Source: Chrysoperla carnea (lineage: Eukaryota > Arthropoda > Insecta > Neuroptera > Chrysopidae). Taken from it: 64,000 nt of DNA. The translations under genes and the position numbers were made by a program. This document shows, in pieces, positions 1 to 10,978 of this stretch. The stretch covers positions 61,482,181-61,546,180 of the forward strand of contig NC_058340.1 in NCBI RefSeq assembly GCF_905475395.1, written 5' to 3'. A model generated the notes under the pieces. It did no database searches and was not told the origin of the DNA. It saw nothing but the letters and a program-made list of their open reading frames with translations. How positions within the stretch are numbered: the stretch's first letter is position 1; each line of letters begins with the position of its first letter.

Positions 1-333
1 ACGGGATATTCGATCACCATTCGGTGGACTACGTGAATGATCCATTTGTGATGAATTCAGAGATAATGCAGAATTAGATCTATTGTCATTGTTAATTGGT
101 GATTTTGAAACTGGTCTTGCTGGAGATGAGGGTGATTGTGATCGTGAATCAAATGATGGTGATCTTGGTTCGTTTGGTGTTGGTGAACGAGAACGAGATT
201 GAAATCCATAACTCTGTGATTGGCTGTTATTTGAGCGGGCTGAGTGCATTGATGCAGGACTTGCAGGTCCGTCATTTTGATTATCGTTTTTCGAATCTGA
301 ACTTGACGAATCAAGTGAATCGTCTGAATCCAT
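1..333 (-). CDS. Ser-rich protein of unknown function, N-terminal coding exon (partial, continues left of window)
   Basis: On the minus strand an open frame of 111 codons runs from an ATG at 333-331 to the window edge without a stop. The start is acidic and Ser-rich (MDSDDSLDSSSSDS). It is followed by SPASMHSARS and then many SP and RS dipeptides (SRSRSPTP, RSPS, SRSQSPSSP), i.e. a disordered, probably phosphorylated RS-like segment. A good acceptor (TATATGTAACAG) ends at 351, seventeen bases upstream of the ATG. If exon 857-> is joined there, an in-frame TGA precedes the ATG, which supports this start. Composition suggests a nuclear RNA-processing or transcription factor, but no domain is visible and I do not recognise the gene. 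It is divergent from GPATCH1. Confidence 0.7.
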   Translation of the reverse strand, partial: MDSDDSLDSSSSDSKNDNQNDGPASPASMHSARSNNSQSQSYGFQSRSRSPTPNEPRSPSFDSRSQSPSSPARPVSKSPINNDNRSNSALSLNSSQMDHSRSPPNGDRISR

Positions 334-350
334 TTCCTGCGATGAATTTC

Positions 351-856
351 CTGTTACATATAAAACTTATTTAATATTAAGTAGTATAAAAAATTACAAA
401 TAATTTATAAAAATTAGACTGTTTATTATTGATTATCTAAACAATTCGTCTCTAGTAATTTATACTTAAAAGCCTTGAAAATAATAGTTAATTTATTTAA
501 AATATTTTACTTTTTTATCATTCTATAGATTTTGCAAAACTTTAAATAATGAAGCAAGGCTCAAACGAATGTTATGAGGAAAAGCTTTTTGAACGCTTTA
601 ATTTATTTTAAGTCTAATTCTTATAATTACAAATCATAAAATGTAAATAATATAAATATTGATATAACACTCTGAAAATGCGTTCACACTTGAAAAAAAT
701 TGTTAAATTTAAAAAATGGATATTATTTTGCGTAAAATTGAATCAAAAAAATTATTGAAATATTCTGAAATTTTCATATTGTTAGGACAACAATAGAAAC
801 ATTTTTCTTATATATATTTTGATTTGAAGTGTCTCCTTTGCTTGTAACAATCTTAC
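351..856 (-). other. 5' intron of the Ser-rich gene
   Basis: Minus-strand donor GAAG|GTAAGA (exon end at 857) and acceptor TATATGTAACAG|GAAATTC (exon start at 350) bracket a 506-bp AT-rich interval without an open frame. The upstream piece, 857 to roughly 960, would be an untranslated first exon; its transcription start is not defined. Confidence 0.5.
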
Positions 857-1308
857 CTTCGTGTCATTTGAATCATTTGATTATCGAAGTAGAACCGTAA
901 AGCAACACATGATAAAACGTACAAAAAACACTCCGCGTATTTAATATACAAACTCTTCACTAATTTCATATACTTTATTACATTTTTGCAGTAAAACTTG
1001 TACTAAACTGAACTTTTTTACTAAGAAATTACTAAAACACATCACTAACTGGGTAGAAATATACTGCTTTAAGTCTTTTTACTACTTTGAAGGATTTTCA
1101 CAATTTTACTTTTGCTAATAACTATGAGAAGCACGAATACATTTTTCCATATATTTTTATATTTTTGTAATACATATGAATATTTTTTTTCATGTTGGAA
1201 TTCATTGGATTGATTGCTTGATTTAAGAAACATTATTTTTTTTTTTTTCAATTTAAAACTCAATTATTAACATGGGGACACCGTTTTTCACATACATATC
1301 AACCTTAC

Positions 1309-1490
1309 CTTTTTTGCCAGTAAGTTCGTTGTTAATTTCTTGCCGATGATGCACAAATCAAGTTTTAAATAAAATTAATCAAAAATTTCAATAAATATAT
1401 TTTTTATTTTATTTTGTATTCTTCAAAAATATCTCTAGTTGCTTTGAAACAATGATGGCGGCCGGCTTTGGCCTTGTTCCTGTATACATC
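1309..1490 (-). other. candidate alternative first (untranslated) exon and divergent promoter
   Basis: A second strong minus-strand donor, AAAAAAG|GTAAGG, lies at 1309/1308. Upstream of it (plus coordinates 1448-1470) is a rare GC-rich patch containing GATGGCGGC, which matches the core of a Pho/YY1-type site, followed by CCGGC. This is where a promoter for the minus gene, possibly shared with GPATCH1 on the plus strand about 1.2 kb away, would be expected. There is no direct evidence of transcription; the exon extent is a guess. Confidence 0.35.
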
Positions 1491-2029
1491 GTTGTCAATT
1501 TTTGTCTACTTTTATTCTTATCCTTTTTTATATCAACGTAAATTGTATAAAATGAAAAAGAATAGAGCAAAGATCTGCATTTAATAACAAATATAAAAAA
1601 TTATATCGAAAATTTTAAATACTTTCGTGAATAATCTCTTTTTTTCTAAAGGCTTGTTTATATTTATCGTTTCTATCATTACAAGGCGGGCAATTTAAGT
1701 TCGCTCTTATTACCTCCAGAGCCACTCACTTATCTACTATCTTACAATTTAATATTATTTAATTTAAATTTAGAAAAAGAGCTTATTTTTCAGATACACT
1801 GCCCAGTTTCCCATCATGTTGAAATTTTGCACATAGTTTTGGCTCAGATGATTTATTCGCGTAATATACTAGGAATGAATATATGGTGAACGATTTAAAT
1901 CAATTTTTTCCTAAATTGCGAATAATAATTATCTTTTTTCTTTGACTGACCAATTTGAGTAATGGTTGTTTCAAATTCTGTTTCTTAAAAAATTTTACAA
2001 TTTGTATTTTACCCAACATTGTATTTATT

Positions 2030-2240
2030 AACCCTCGAACCAAAAAAAGGAGTGTTATAAGTTTGATCTCTATGTGTGTGTGTGTGTGTGTCTGTCTGTC
2101 TGTGGCATCGTAGCGTCTAAACGGATTAACTGATTTTGATTTTTTTGTTTCGTTTGAAAGATAATTTAATGGAGACTGTTCTTGGCTATGTTTCAAGTGC
2201 GAGTTTAGGGTTCCGTAACTGGAACAACTAAAAAATAGGC
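2030..2240. repeat. dispersed repeat, copy 1 (TG/CTGT-rich head)
   Basis: The block begins CTCGAACCAAAAAAAGG and contains a (TG)n/(CTGT)n tract at 2071-2102. It continues through GTTTCGTTTGAAAGATAATT and ends near GGGTTCCGTAACTGG. A diverged copy in the same orientation sits at 44258-44412. It lies in the intergenic space upstream of GPATCH1. The class is not recognised; no coding capacity is visible. Confidence 0.7.
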
Positions 2241-2644
2241 CATAATCCTCAAAATCGGTTCAGTTTGGAGAAGGCTCTAAGGAATAAGGTAATTTAAAAA
2301 ATAGTGTTCTTAGATTCGTTTCAGCACGAGTTTATAGTTTCGTACCGAAAACTTTGTCGGGGATTTTCTTTATTTAGTAAATTTCATTTGTTTTAGAATA
2401 ATTTGCGAATATAAAAGTTATTTATTAAGCTGCCCTAATAATAACTCATGAAGGTCTTTTTAAAGCTTAGAAAATGTTTTCGGTGCAAAAATATGAGGAA
2501 AGATATTTTGTTCCGTAATGGGTGTTTTTGTACATTAAATACCATCTTTAGAATTTGCTACCAATTTTGAGTTACGGTGTTGCAAAATATGTGTTTTTTA
2601 AATGTCAAAATATGATTCAAAATATTAAATGAAAATAATGAAAA

Positions 2645-5426
2645 ATGTCTGATTCTGAAGAAGAAGAAAATTTTTGTCTTTATGGAACTCCTTTAGACCC
2701 AATAGACGAAGGTAGGTACTAAAAAATTCTACAAGATAATTTAAAAAAAAATTGTGATCTAACCTTAACTCTTCCGAATAGATGAGATACCATCAAAGAA
2801 ACCAATAAATATTGAAGATCAAATAGCCACAGATGCCTATGGTCGAAGAAGATTTCATGGTGCATTCACTGGAGGCTTTTCAGCTGGGTTTTATAATACT
2901 GTAGGCTCGTTAGAAGGTTGGGCTCCGAAAGATTTTAAAAGTTCTAGATCACAAAAAGCAACTAAATATGCTCAAAAACCTGAAGATTTTATGGATGATG
3001 AAGATGTTGCTGAACATGGATTTGCACCTCAAGGTTTACGAGCCACCGATGATTACAACTCCATCAAAAGTAAAGCCAAAAAGCGGTCGTTACCGTCCTC
3101 TAATCAGCCCATTCCAGGCCAACCGGTTTTACAATTACTTTTAGAACCTGCTAAGGAAACTATTGGAGTTAAATTGTTGAAACAAATGGGATGGAAACCA
3201 GGTCAAGGTGTAGGCCCACGATTAACAAGGGTTGAAAAGAAAAAATCCCGGAAAAGACGTGTTATCGGATGTGAAATGCCTCCAGAATTTGTAAGGAAAA
3301 ACTATAATAGCGAATCTGATAGTGAGGAAGAGGTCTCTGATGATGATTTTGAAAATATTACATTTGCTCCTGATGATTATGATCCCTATATTTGCAAACC
3401 AAAAGAAGATTCTTGTGGTATGGGTTATAAAGGATTGAATAAAAACATTAACGTTTTAGGTGGTTTTTCTAACGAACCTGGCCATTTTACGATGATTGAA
3501 CGAAATAATAAGAAATTGTCAATACAAGGTCAAGCTTTCGGTGTAGGAGCTTTCGAGGAAGATGATGAAGATATATATGGTAAAGATGACATGTCAAAAT
3601 ATGATTTTGAATTGGGTAGTAATTCAGCTAAATCACAACATAAGGCCATAAAAGATTCATCAAATATTTTAGAATATTTTGTAGCTGGAACACAAACTAT
3701 AAGTTTACGGAAAAACTTTCCACCACCAGTATTACCAAAAAATTTTATACCTAAACACGGTGCACGTATTTCAAGATTTGAACCGGTATCAGAAGAAAAA
3801 CTACGAGAAATTAAAAAATTAGACCCAAAACCAGTTGAAAAACAGAAACTGGACGCTGAAAAACGGAGTCAAATTCTTGGAGAATCAAAGTCGAAAGCTC
3901 AACAACCGCAGAAAGATAATTCTAAAGGTCCTGTTATTTTAGGTGGCGGTGCAACTATGTTGCAGTCGCCCAAAATTCTTGAAGAAACTGAAAAAATTCC
4001 TAAACCTCCAATAATTGGTGATCGGATACAACCAGCGGAATTTAAACCATTCCTAGCGAATCCTGACAAACAAGAACGTTATGAAAAATATTTGCAATTC
4101 ATAAAAAATAATACAAAAGAAAAATTAACTGAAATTCAGCCAATTTCAATGACTGATTGGGAACGGCAACGTGAAGAACTTGAATTTGAACAAGCTTCGA
4201 AAATGTTTAAACCAAAACCAATGAATTTTCTAATTTTTGATAAATTTGTTACAGCACAGCAACAAGAAGATCTTAATAATCCGTTAGCTCCAGTTGAAAA
4301 TGTATATCAACATGGAACTCCAGACATGCGAGAGGCTGCAAAACGTAAAATGTTTGGAAAATTAACACGCGAAGAAATCCCTTGGAATCCGGGCGCATTG
4401 TTATGTAAACGTTTTAATATTTCTGAACCAAATGTTGACAACCTTCCACCAATGAATCAACGAAAAAAGAAAAGGAATTTTTCAGTTTTTGATTATTTAA
4501 ATGCGTCTGAAGCAAATCAATATAGCAAAGGGGAAATTTCTAATATGCAAAAGATGGAAGAAGAAAGTTCAAAATTAAAAGATAAAATACTTGAATTTCA
4601 TAAAGAAAATAACACTACTGAAAACAGCAATACAGAAAATGATAATTCGGAAAAGAGTACTTCAAAAGAAATTGACGATCGAATATCTCCAATTCTTTCG
4701 ACATCTAGAATAAGTTCACCAAAATTAGTTGAAGAATCTAATACAATTGAAGATATTTCAAAGGAATCCAAAGTTGAAAAAGTGGTTGAAGTTATTCCTC
4801 CAAAACCAACAGAAAAAATTGTGGAAGACGTAGTTTTACATACCGAAACAAAAATTGATCTTTACAAAGCAATATTTTTGGGCAGTGATTCAGAAAACGA
4901 ACCAGACGAAGAACCAGAACCAGTTAAAGAAACATCAAATAAATCAAAACTAGACGATCTGTTTAAGAATGATTTATTATCTGAAGTACAATCTATCCAG
5001 AGGAATCGTGAAAAACCACAAGAAATTAATCCTGAACCCAAACCTCCAGACGTAGTTGTAAAAACAAATATACCGTTGGCTCACATGAAACCGACAGGAA
5101 TTTTTGCCAATATTGATTTGGATGCAATAAATAAAAGGCCCGAATATAAGAAACCGGAAATAAAAATTATTGATGTAGATGAAGACACGTATGGTCCAAA
5201 ATTACCATCGGTACCTACTTTTAGAAGTTCAACAACTTCCATTAAACAAAAAAGCTTAAAGGAAGGGAAATCAAAACACAAGAGTGATGATGAAGTTATG
5301 TGGATTGAAAGATCATCTTCCAAGTCAGAAAAAAATAAACACGATAAAAAATCAAAGAAAAGCCATAAACATAAACATAAAAAGTCCAGTAAACATAAAC
5401 GAAAAAAACATTCCGATTCGGAATAA
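2645..5426 (+). CDS. GPATCH1: GPATCH1 homologue, G-patch domain-containing RNA-processing protein (2 exons, complete)
   Basis: Two exons, 2645-2711 and 2782-5426, are joined across a 70-bp intron (donor AAG|GTAGGT, acceptor CCGAATAG) in phase 1, giving 903 aa; human GPATCH1 is about 930 aa. Family hallmarks occur in order: an N-terminal YGTPLDP motif, then FHGAFTGGFSAGFYNTVGS and PEDFMDDEDVAEHGFAP. The G-patch core (about residues 148-180) contains LLKQMGWKPGQGVGPR. Next come MGYKGL, GQAFGVGAFEEDDEDIY (about 270), MFGKLTREE and LLCKRFNISEP (about 546-575), DLYKAIF (about 715), and a Lys/His-rich basic tail. In-frame stops lie just before the ATG. The human and fungal proteins act in pre-mRNA splicing with a DEAH helicase (DHX35-type); the role here is inferred from homology. 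The minus-strand overlapping frames are shadows. Confidence 0.97.
2712..2781 (+). other. GPATCH1 intron 1
   Basis: The intron is 70 bp, with donor G|GTAGGT and acceptor TTCCGAATAG. It interrupts a Gly/Asp codon at the junction between the N-terminal acidic motif and DEIPSKKP. Splicing restores the frame that continues into the long exon. Confidence 0.9.
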
Positions 5427-5450
5427 AATTTATAAATCTTAAATATTTTC

Positions 5451-5456
5451 AATAAA
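5451..5456 (+). terminator. GPATCH1 polyadenylation signal
   Basis: A canonical AATAAA begins 24 bases after the stop codon and is followed by further A/T-rich sequence. The 3'UTR would be very short. Confidence 0.75.
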
Positions 5457-7480
5457 ATTATTTATAAAAATATTTTTCATTATCCTCTAGCCGTAATTAC
5501 GGTCTTCCATTTCTGTCTTTATTTTCATTCAAAAACTGAAGTCCGAACATAAGTCGATAATTTCAATCGGACCAGTGTAGCAACCTTTTATTCCTCATAA
5601 AATGTGTTTTTTCTTCTTCCTTCAAAGGGCGAGGAAACCGTGTATAAATCATGTGTAGTCTACTTTACAAAATTTCAATCGTTATTTAAATGATTGATAG
5701 GCCGTACTTATCATTTGCTAAGTATGTCAAGAAAAGTATCAAATTGTAAACATTTTAAAGTTTTCAAAAAATGTTATTATTTATTTATTATAATTTGAAG
5801 ATATTTCCAACACGCGATTACACTTTTCCGCGATTACACCCTCCGAATTTTATCGCCCCTGAAAATTTTCCGCCCTGGGCATTGGCCCCAAGTGAATATC
5901 ATAATATTTTTTTTTTTTTGTACCAAGTAAAGGAAGTGTAGATTACAATTGCTGTCCACGATGGACACACCTAGACCGTAGAGCCCTTAGTGATACCATA
6001 TTTGTGTTTTACCACCTTTTCCCCTGATAATTTCATATATCAGCTCCTTAATTAAAGGAAGTGTAACTGTAACTGCGAAGAATTTTGGTTTGAAGTTTTC
6101 ATCGGAAATATCAATTTATTTGAGTAGAGAATAAAAAATTATTGTTTATTTAACAAAACAAGGTTATTGAATTTATACAAATATTTTGTTCATAATTATT
6201 AAATAGAAATGAAAACAAATTTCTGTATAAAAAAAATCATGTTCAGCAGGTGAAAATGTAGGTCATTGGGAAGTAAATCGCGCTGTTTTTCATAATCATA
6301 GAATAATATAACCTATTCATACTGAACTAGATATCAGTTATTATGGTTTTTGTCATAACTAAATATCTTAGATATTTACCACTCTCTTATAGCATTAATA
6401 AATTAGTACACTACAAAAACAACAGATGGTGCAGAGTATTCTAAGAATGGGGGATCAGCTACATTTTCAATTAATAGATGTCTAATATTTATTTAAAATT
6501 AAAACTTTTAAGGAATTTCAGGAATTTACAACAATGTAATTCCTGTTTATTTCTTATTTATAAAAAATTCATTATTATGATAATAAAACAACATTACATA
6601 ATGAAACATGAAATTGTTGATAAATTTGAATAAAATATTCCAAGTTTTTAAGACAATATTTCATAAATAATTTATTTTGTACAATAAATATGACAACTAA
6701 AAGTGCATAATTAAAATAAATTAAATTTATTTACAATTATAAAAAAAATATATCTCTTGGTACTATAAACATAACTTATATAAAGTAAAAGAAACAAAAA
6801 TTGATAAAATAATTTGTAGATAAATACAAAATAATATTCATTGAATAAAATAAATTTTTGAATATTAAAAAATCTTCCTCATCGATAAGATTAATAAAAT
6901 TTATTATTGAATAATTACTATACATATTTAGTGTATAGTAAATTTTTACATATGTATATGTGGCCTTGAAAATGCCGCTCATACAAAATTCTCCCACTTA
7001 AAATATGAAGAGCAATCTATTATGTATGGAAAGTGTAGTACTACACACCACACACACATACACATACAAATAAATAAAAATGGTTGATACATAGCGCCAA
7101 CATTTTTAACATATTTTATATCAAAAATAATTCAATTACAAAATAACAGCTTATCAAAATTACTTAATATCATTAAAATTATGTATATTTATGAATTTCA
7201 ATAGAAATCAATACGTATTTATTGTTTAATTTTGATTTAAAATCAATTTATCTAATATGTACACGTATATATGTATTGAAATTCATCCGCGACCAAAAGT
7301 AGTACCATAGTTTTAGTTTAGTTTTAATAAAAGTATGATTTAACAACTGAAAATTTTATGATAAATATTTAAATAATATGTATTAAAATGTATTTATGAT
7401 GATATTAAATATCAAAAATAATTTTTTTTATTGATTTTCATTAAAAAATGTAATCGGCGGGATTCTTATACTATGTTCAT
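5457..7480. other. intergenic spacer between GPATCH1 and Myc
   Basis: About 2 kb of AT-rich sequence with no supported gene. It includes the diverged SINE-like segment listed at 5925-6045, (CA)n sequence near 7045-7070, and long low-complexity runs from 6500 to 7450. Confidence 0.6.
5925..6045 (-). repeat. SINE-like fragment related to the element at 22216-22450
   Basis: The string beginning GCTGTCCACGATGGACAC and continuing through GAGCCCTTAGTGATACCATA, TGTGTTTTACCACCTTT and TGATAATTTCAT matches the 3' part of the tRNA-like SINE at 22240-22325 with scattered differences. The tRNA-related head is missing. Confidence 0.65.
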
Positions 7481-7489
7481 ATATATGAA

Positions 7490-7670
7490 TTGAAGTTGTA
7501 AGCCGGTAGGACGCGCCGGTCGACTAGCCAATTGATGTAAAACTGTACATGTATGTGTGTGTGCTATAGTAGTAATACGTATGAATGTTTGATATGAATT
7601 TTAGTTACTCTTAGTACTCTGAGTAGGATTAACTGCACTTCGTTTATCCTCCAGTATCGTGATCACAGTG
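7490..7670 (+). promoter_or_regulatory. candidate Myc promoter region
   Basis: A short GC-richer patch (GGTAGGACGCGCCGGTCGAC at 7506-7525) is followed by TCCAGTATCGTGATCACAGT around 7650, which contains an initiator-like CAGT. It precedes a plausible 5'UTR exon that ends at a good donor at 8018. No TATA box is obvious. The position is inferred only from composition and the downstream splice signals. Confidence 0.3.
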
Positions 7671-8018
7671 ATCCAAGTAACTTCACATCATTTTTGCTAT
7701 TTTGTTAGCAAATTATTTTCAATAATTCAAATTATCATGTATATGAGGTGTTTTACTAAATCAAAGGAGTGCAGTTTATTGTTGTCTAAGAAAATAATTC
7801 ACAGAGTTTCAGTGTTTTTTTCTATATCAAATATAATTTGTAAAAATAATTTGTGCGTGCGAAAAAAACTGAAGTATTGAACACACAACAGTGAAAAATT
7901 AGTGATTATTATATATTTTATTTTCAACAAGAAATTGATATTTTTATAAAATATTTTGTTTTTTTTCGTTAATTGGATTTTGTTTGTTTTTTTCAATTTT
8001 ATATAATTGTTTATTAAG
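7650..8018 (+). other. candidate Myc 5'UTR exon
   Basis: The right boundary is the donor TTATTAAG|GTAAAG at 8018/8019; the left boundary is unknown. It would carry an upstream open frame of 73 codons (7659-7880), which could dampen Myc translation if transcribed. The assignment rests on the donor here pairing with the strong acceptor at 9083. Confidence 0.4.
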
Positions 8019-9083
8019 GTAAAGTTTTAATAATATTTTTTCTAAGTTTCAACTTGTTAGTGAGTTATGTATATAAGTACTTGGTCTTAGGCTATTCAAT
8101 GCTCACTTAGTACACCATATGAAATTTACGTGTAAATTTTTGACATACGTGGCGCTTTTTTTTTTATTTTTCCACAAAATTTTCCCTCCATATTTATTTA
8201 TTTATTTTTTTTTTTAATTTTAATTTTTTTTTCGTCAATTTATTTATCGATATCTAAATAATTTTTTTTTTTGGTTTAATATAACCGGTAGTTAATAAAT
8301 AAAATTTATTAGGCTACATTATTAAATTTTCCATAATAAATTTGATACATTTGGAAAATTGTCAACATGACTTGGGCGTATCAACGTTTAATATTAATGA
8401 AAGCATGCAAATGACAGATCAACTATTGAGGTCGTTGGCTCCCCTTATGTCTAACTAATACACATACTTAATCAGATCTATTAAGATAGCAAAGACAATT
8501 TAATCGGATAATGGAATATACTGATTAAAGGAAGCTTTTCAACTGTTTATTTTGCATTTTTTTTACATTTTCGAGGAAATGGCGCTTTTTCAAAATAGAA
8601 TGACTTACTTAGTCTAAGATTTTGTTTTATGAATATTTTATAAAGATTTTCTTTCGGTATTTAAATAATAATGTAGAGTTTTAGATAGATTTTGACAAAT
8701 ATCTTGGAGAAAATTTTGTTAGCTTATAGATTTGTTCAAAGATTTCGATTAAAATCGATCGATCAAATTTAGATCTTTTTTGATTTGTTAAACTCAAAAT
8801 CAAGCTTTGATTTTGATGGAATTTGAAAAGTTTATTCGTTAAACATTTTTTTTCCAACAATTAAGATATTTACCTACCATTAAGTAGATATTATTGGCCA
8901 ATTTTCTTAACTTTGGGGATAATTTTTGAATCATTTTTGGGGTTTGTAGGCTATCTAAATTTTGGTGAAAATTTGATATGGTTTATTTTAGCCAATAATA
9001 ATAGCAAAAGTCAAAATAATTCTAGCTTCAAAAGTGTTTTAATCTTTAAAATTTCTAAAAAAATGTTTTTGTATTTCTTACAG
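8019..9083 (+). other. candidate Myc 5'UTR intron
   Basis: The donor is AAG|GTAAAG and the acceptor TTTTTGTATTTCTTACAG, a very good pyrimidine tract, ending 180 bases before the Myc ATG. The interior is AT-rich with no supported gene. Confidence 0.5.
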
Positions 9084-9263
9084 AAATATCAAGCAACAGA
9101 GAACATTTTCGACCTAAAATAAAATTCAAAAGACAATTTAAAATTCGAAAAGAAAATTATCCCTCAAGTATTTTTGTGATATTAGTGATTTAAGTGAACA
9201 TTTAATTTATATTAAAAAAAAAATTAGTAGTAAAAAAAATCGTGTTTAAAGACTTAGAACAAA

Positions 9264-10329
9264 ATGTTGGTCGTAAATTCTGAAACGACATCCGATATGG
9301 ATTTTATGCTCTTAACATCATATGGACATAATTTAGTATCGCTTGTAGGCGATGAAGTGTTCGAAGATCAACAACCAAACACCCAAGATATATGGGAAAA
9401 GTTCGAAGTACTTGATAATTGCCCGATGAATGAATTTTTCCCGTTATCACCATTATTACCATCATTAAAAACCGATTACCATGATCCAATATTGGATATG
9501 ATCGATAAAGGATTCCCAGAAAATAAATTATCACGTCCAAGTGAAATACGAAATCATGATTGTATGTGGGCTGGACATTGTGCATCGAAAGATCACGAAA
9601 CTCCACAACAATCAAAATATAAAAAACAAAGTACATGTCAACAGAATTCAACATCTTCACAACAATCAAATCAAAATACAAATCGTCGTTGTAGTTCGAA
9701 TATAAATCAACAAACAACATCCGGTCGAAGTTTGTTAATTAACTCGAAAAATAATCAACAAATTAAGAATAATATTCGACATGATCATTCATTTTCGAAA
9801 GTTCCAAAAGCTGTTATCAATGGTAATGTACAACATTACGAGACACCAGAAGTGTCTTCCGAAGATGACAGCATGGATTGTAATCCACAATTACAACAAA
9901 TTGTTGATTATATAACATCTGAAAAACAAACAGTTATGCAAATCTTAAATGAAGCGTTAAGTAACACCGAAGCGGATTTATGTGATTATTTACATGATAA
10001 TCTAGAATTAGAAAATTCTGGGAAAAAACAAACGAACGGTGGTGATAATGAGGAAGATGATAGTAGTGCTTCATCGGTGTCATCGGGTTCCGAATCTTCG
10101 GAATCAGAATCAGAGGAATGTGATAATAATGAATATTCACAAACGATACAAACACCACCCGCATCGATGAAAAAGAAAAATGTGGTGAAAAATGATAATG
10201 TTATGGTGACATCGATAATGCCGGATCATGCTTATCATCGATCAGCTGAATCGGATCATTGTTATCATATCAGTAAAGAATCATCGAAACGATTTGAAAA
10301 TTTGGGCGTTGATACACCATCTGATTCAG
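9264..10329 (+). CDS. Myc: Myc proto-oncogene homologue, first coding exon (partial; bHLH-zipper exon lies beyond the window)
   Basis: The exon encodes 355 residues plus one base (phase 1). A TAG lies three codons upstream in frame, fixing the start. Myc box I is QDIWEKFEVL (residues 41-50) with a Pro-directed FFPLSP at 58-63. Myc box II is DCMWAGHCAS (99-108). Then follow a long Gln/Asn/Ser-rich linker, EVSSEDDSMDCNPQ, and an acidic Ser/Glu stretch around 255-280. The exon ends VDTPSDS before donor TTCAG|GTTTGT. In fly Myc the same DTPSDS is followed directly by the EEIDVV motif, so the missing exon should encode that motif and the DNA-binding, Max-dimerising bHLH-zipper. Myc is a nuclear transcription factor driving growth and ribosome biogenesis. 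The open frame reading on past the donor (to 10418) is intronic. Confidence 0.92.
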
Positions 10330-10567
10330 GTTTGTGCAATTCATTTATTTATTTAATTTTTTATCATAAACTTCATTCCATTCAAAAATTGAAACAAAAT
10401 TTTTTTTGGGAATTATAAATTAATTTTTTTTAAATTTATTTTTGGATTTTTTTTTCAAGTAATTTTTTTTAATGATAAAAAAATAGGTTTTTCAGAATAA
10501 TTTTTGGCAGATATTATTAAATATAAATATTATCGAAGATAATAAATGAGAACTCTAGGATATATCG

Positions 10568-10925
10568 AAATAAATTTCGATTTTTTGCCCCAATTTCCTA
10601 GATAAGTTTTTTTGTATTTTTAAAATACGCATTTTCGACTACCAAGTAGTCATCACCAGTAAGAATTCGCTAGTGATTACTCTTGCTAATATGAATGTTA
10701 CTCTTTGCTAATTTGGTGGCGGACTGCACAATGAACAGTATAAATTGTAGGCACAAGTATCATTGTGCAGTCCGCCACCAAATTAGCAAAGAGTAACATT
10801 CATATTAGCAAGAGTAATCACTAGCTAATTCGTACTGATGATGACTACTTGGTAGTCGAAAATACGTATTTTAAAAATACAAAAAACTGATCTATGAAAT
10901 TGGGGCAAAAAATCGAAATTTATTT
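10568..10925. repeat. fold-back (long inverted repeat) element
   Basis: The left arm 10568-10733 and the right arm 10761-10925 are reverse complements with few mismatches, around a 27-base loop. Matching landmarks include TTTTTTGCCCCAATTTC / GAAATTGGGGCAAAAAA at the outside and GGCGGACTGCACAAT / ATTGTGCAGTCCGCC at the loop. No coding capacity is present. A transcript through it would form a hairpin of about 165 bp, and it sits only 240 bp past the Myc donor. Its origin is probably a MITE or fold-back transposon; target-site duplications were not resolved. Confidence 0.92.
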
Positions 10926-10978
10926 AGATATTATTTAAGTTTTTTTTGGTCAATTTTTTTTTTTTTAAATGAAATTAA

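Noticed and set aside
57..374. Open frames of 85 (minus) and 92 (plus) codons over the left edge
   Set aside because: They are shadows of the Ser-rich coding exon, which uses another minus-strand frame open to the window edge.
5081..5452. 123-codon minus-strand frame
   Set aside because: Antisense shadow of the GPATCH1 3' coding region; no homology.
9304..10164. Minus-strand frames of 138 and 76 codons
   Set aside because: Antisense of the Myc exon, with His/Tyr-rich composition from CAA/ATC repeats.
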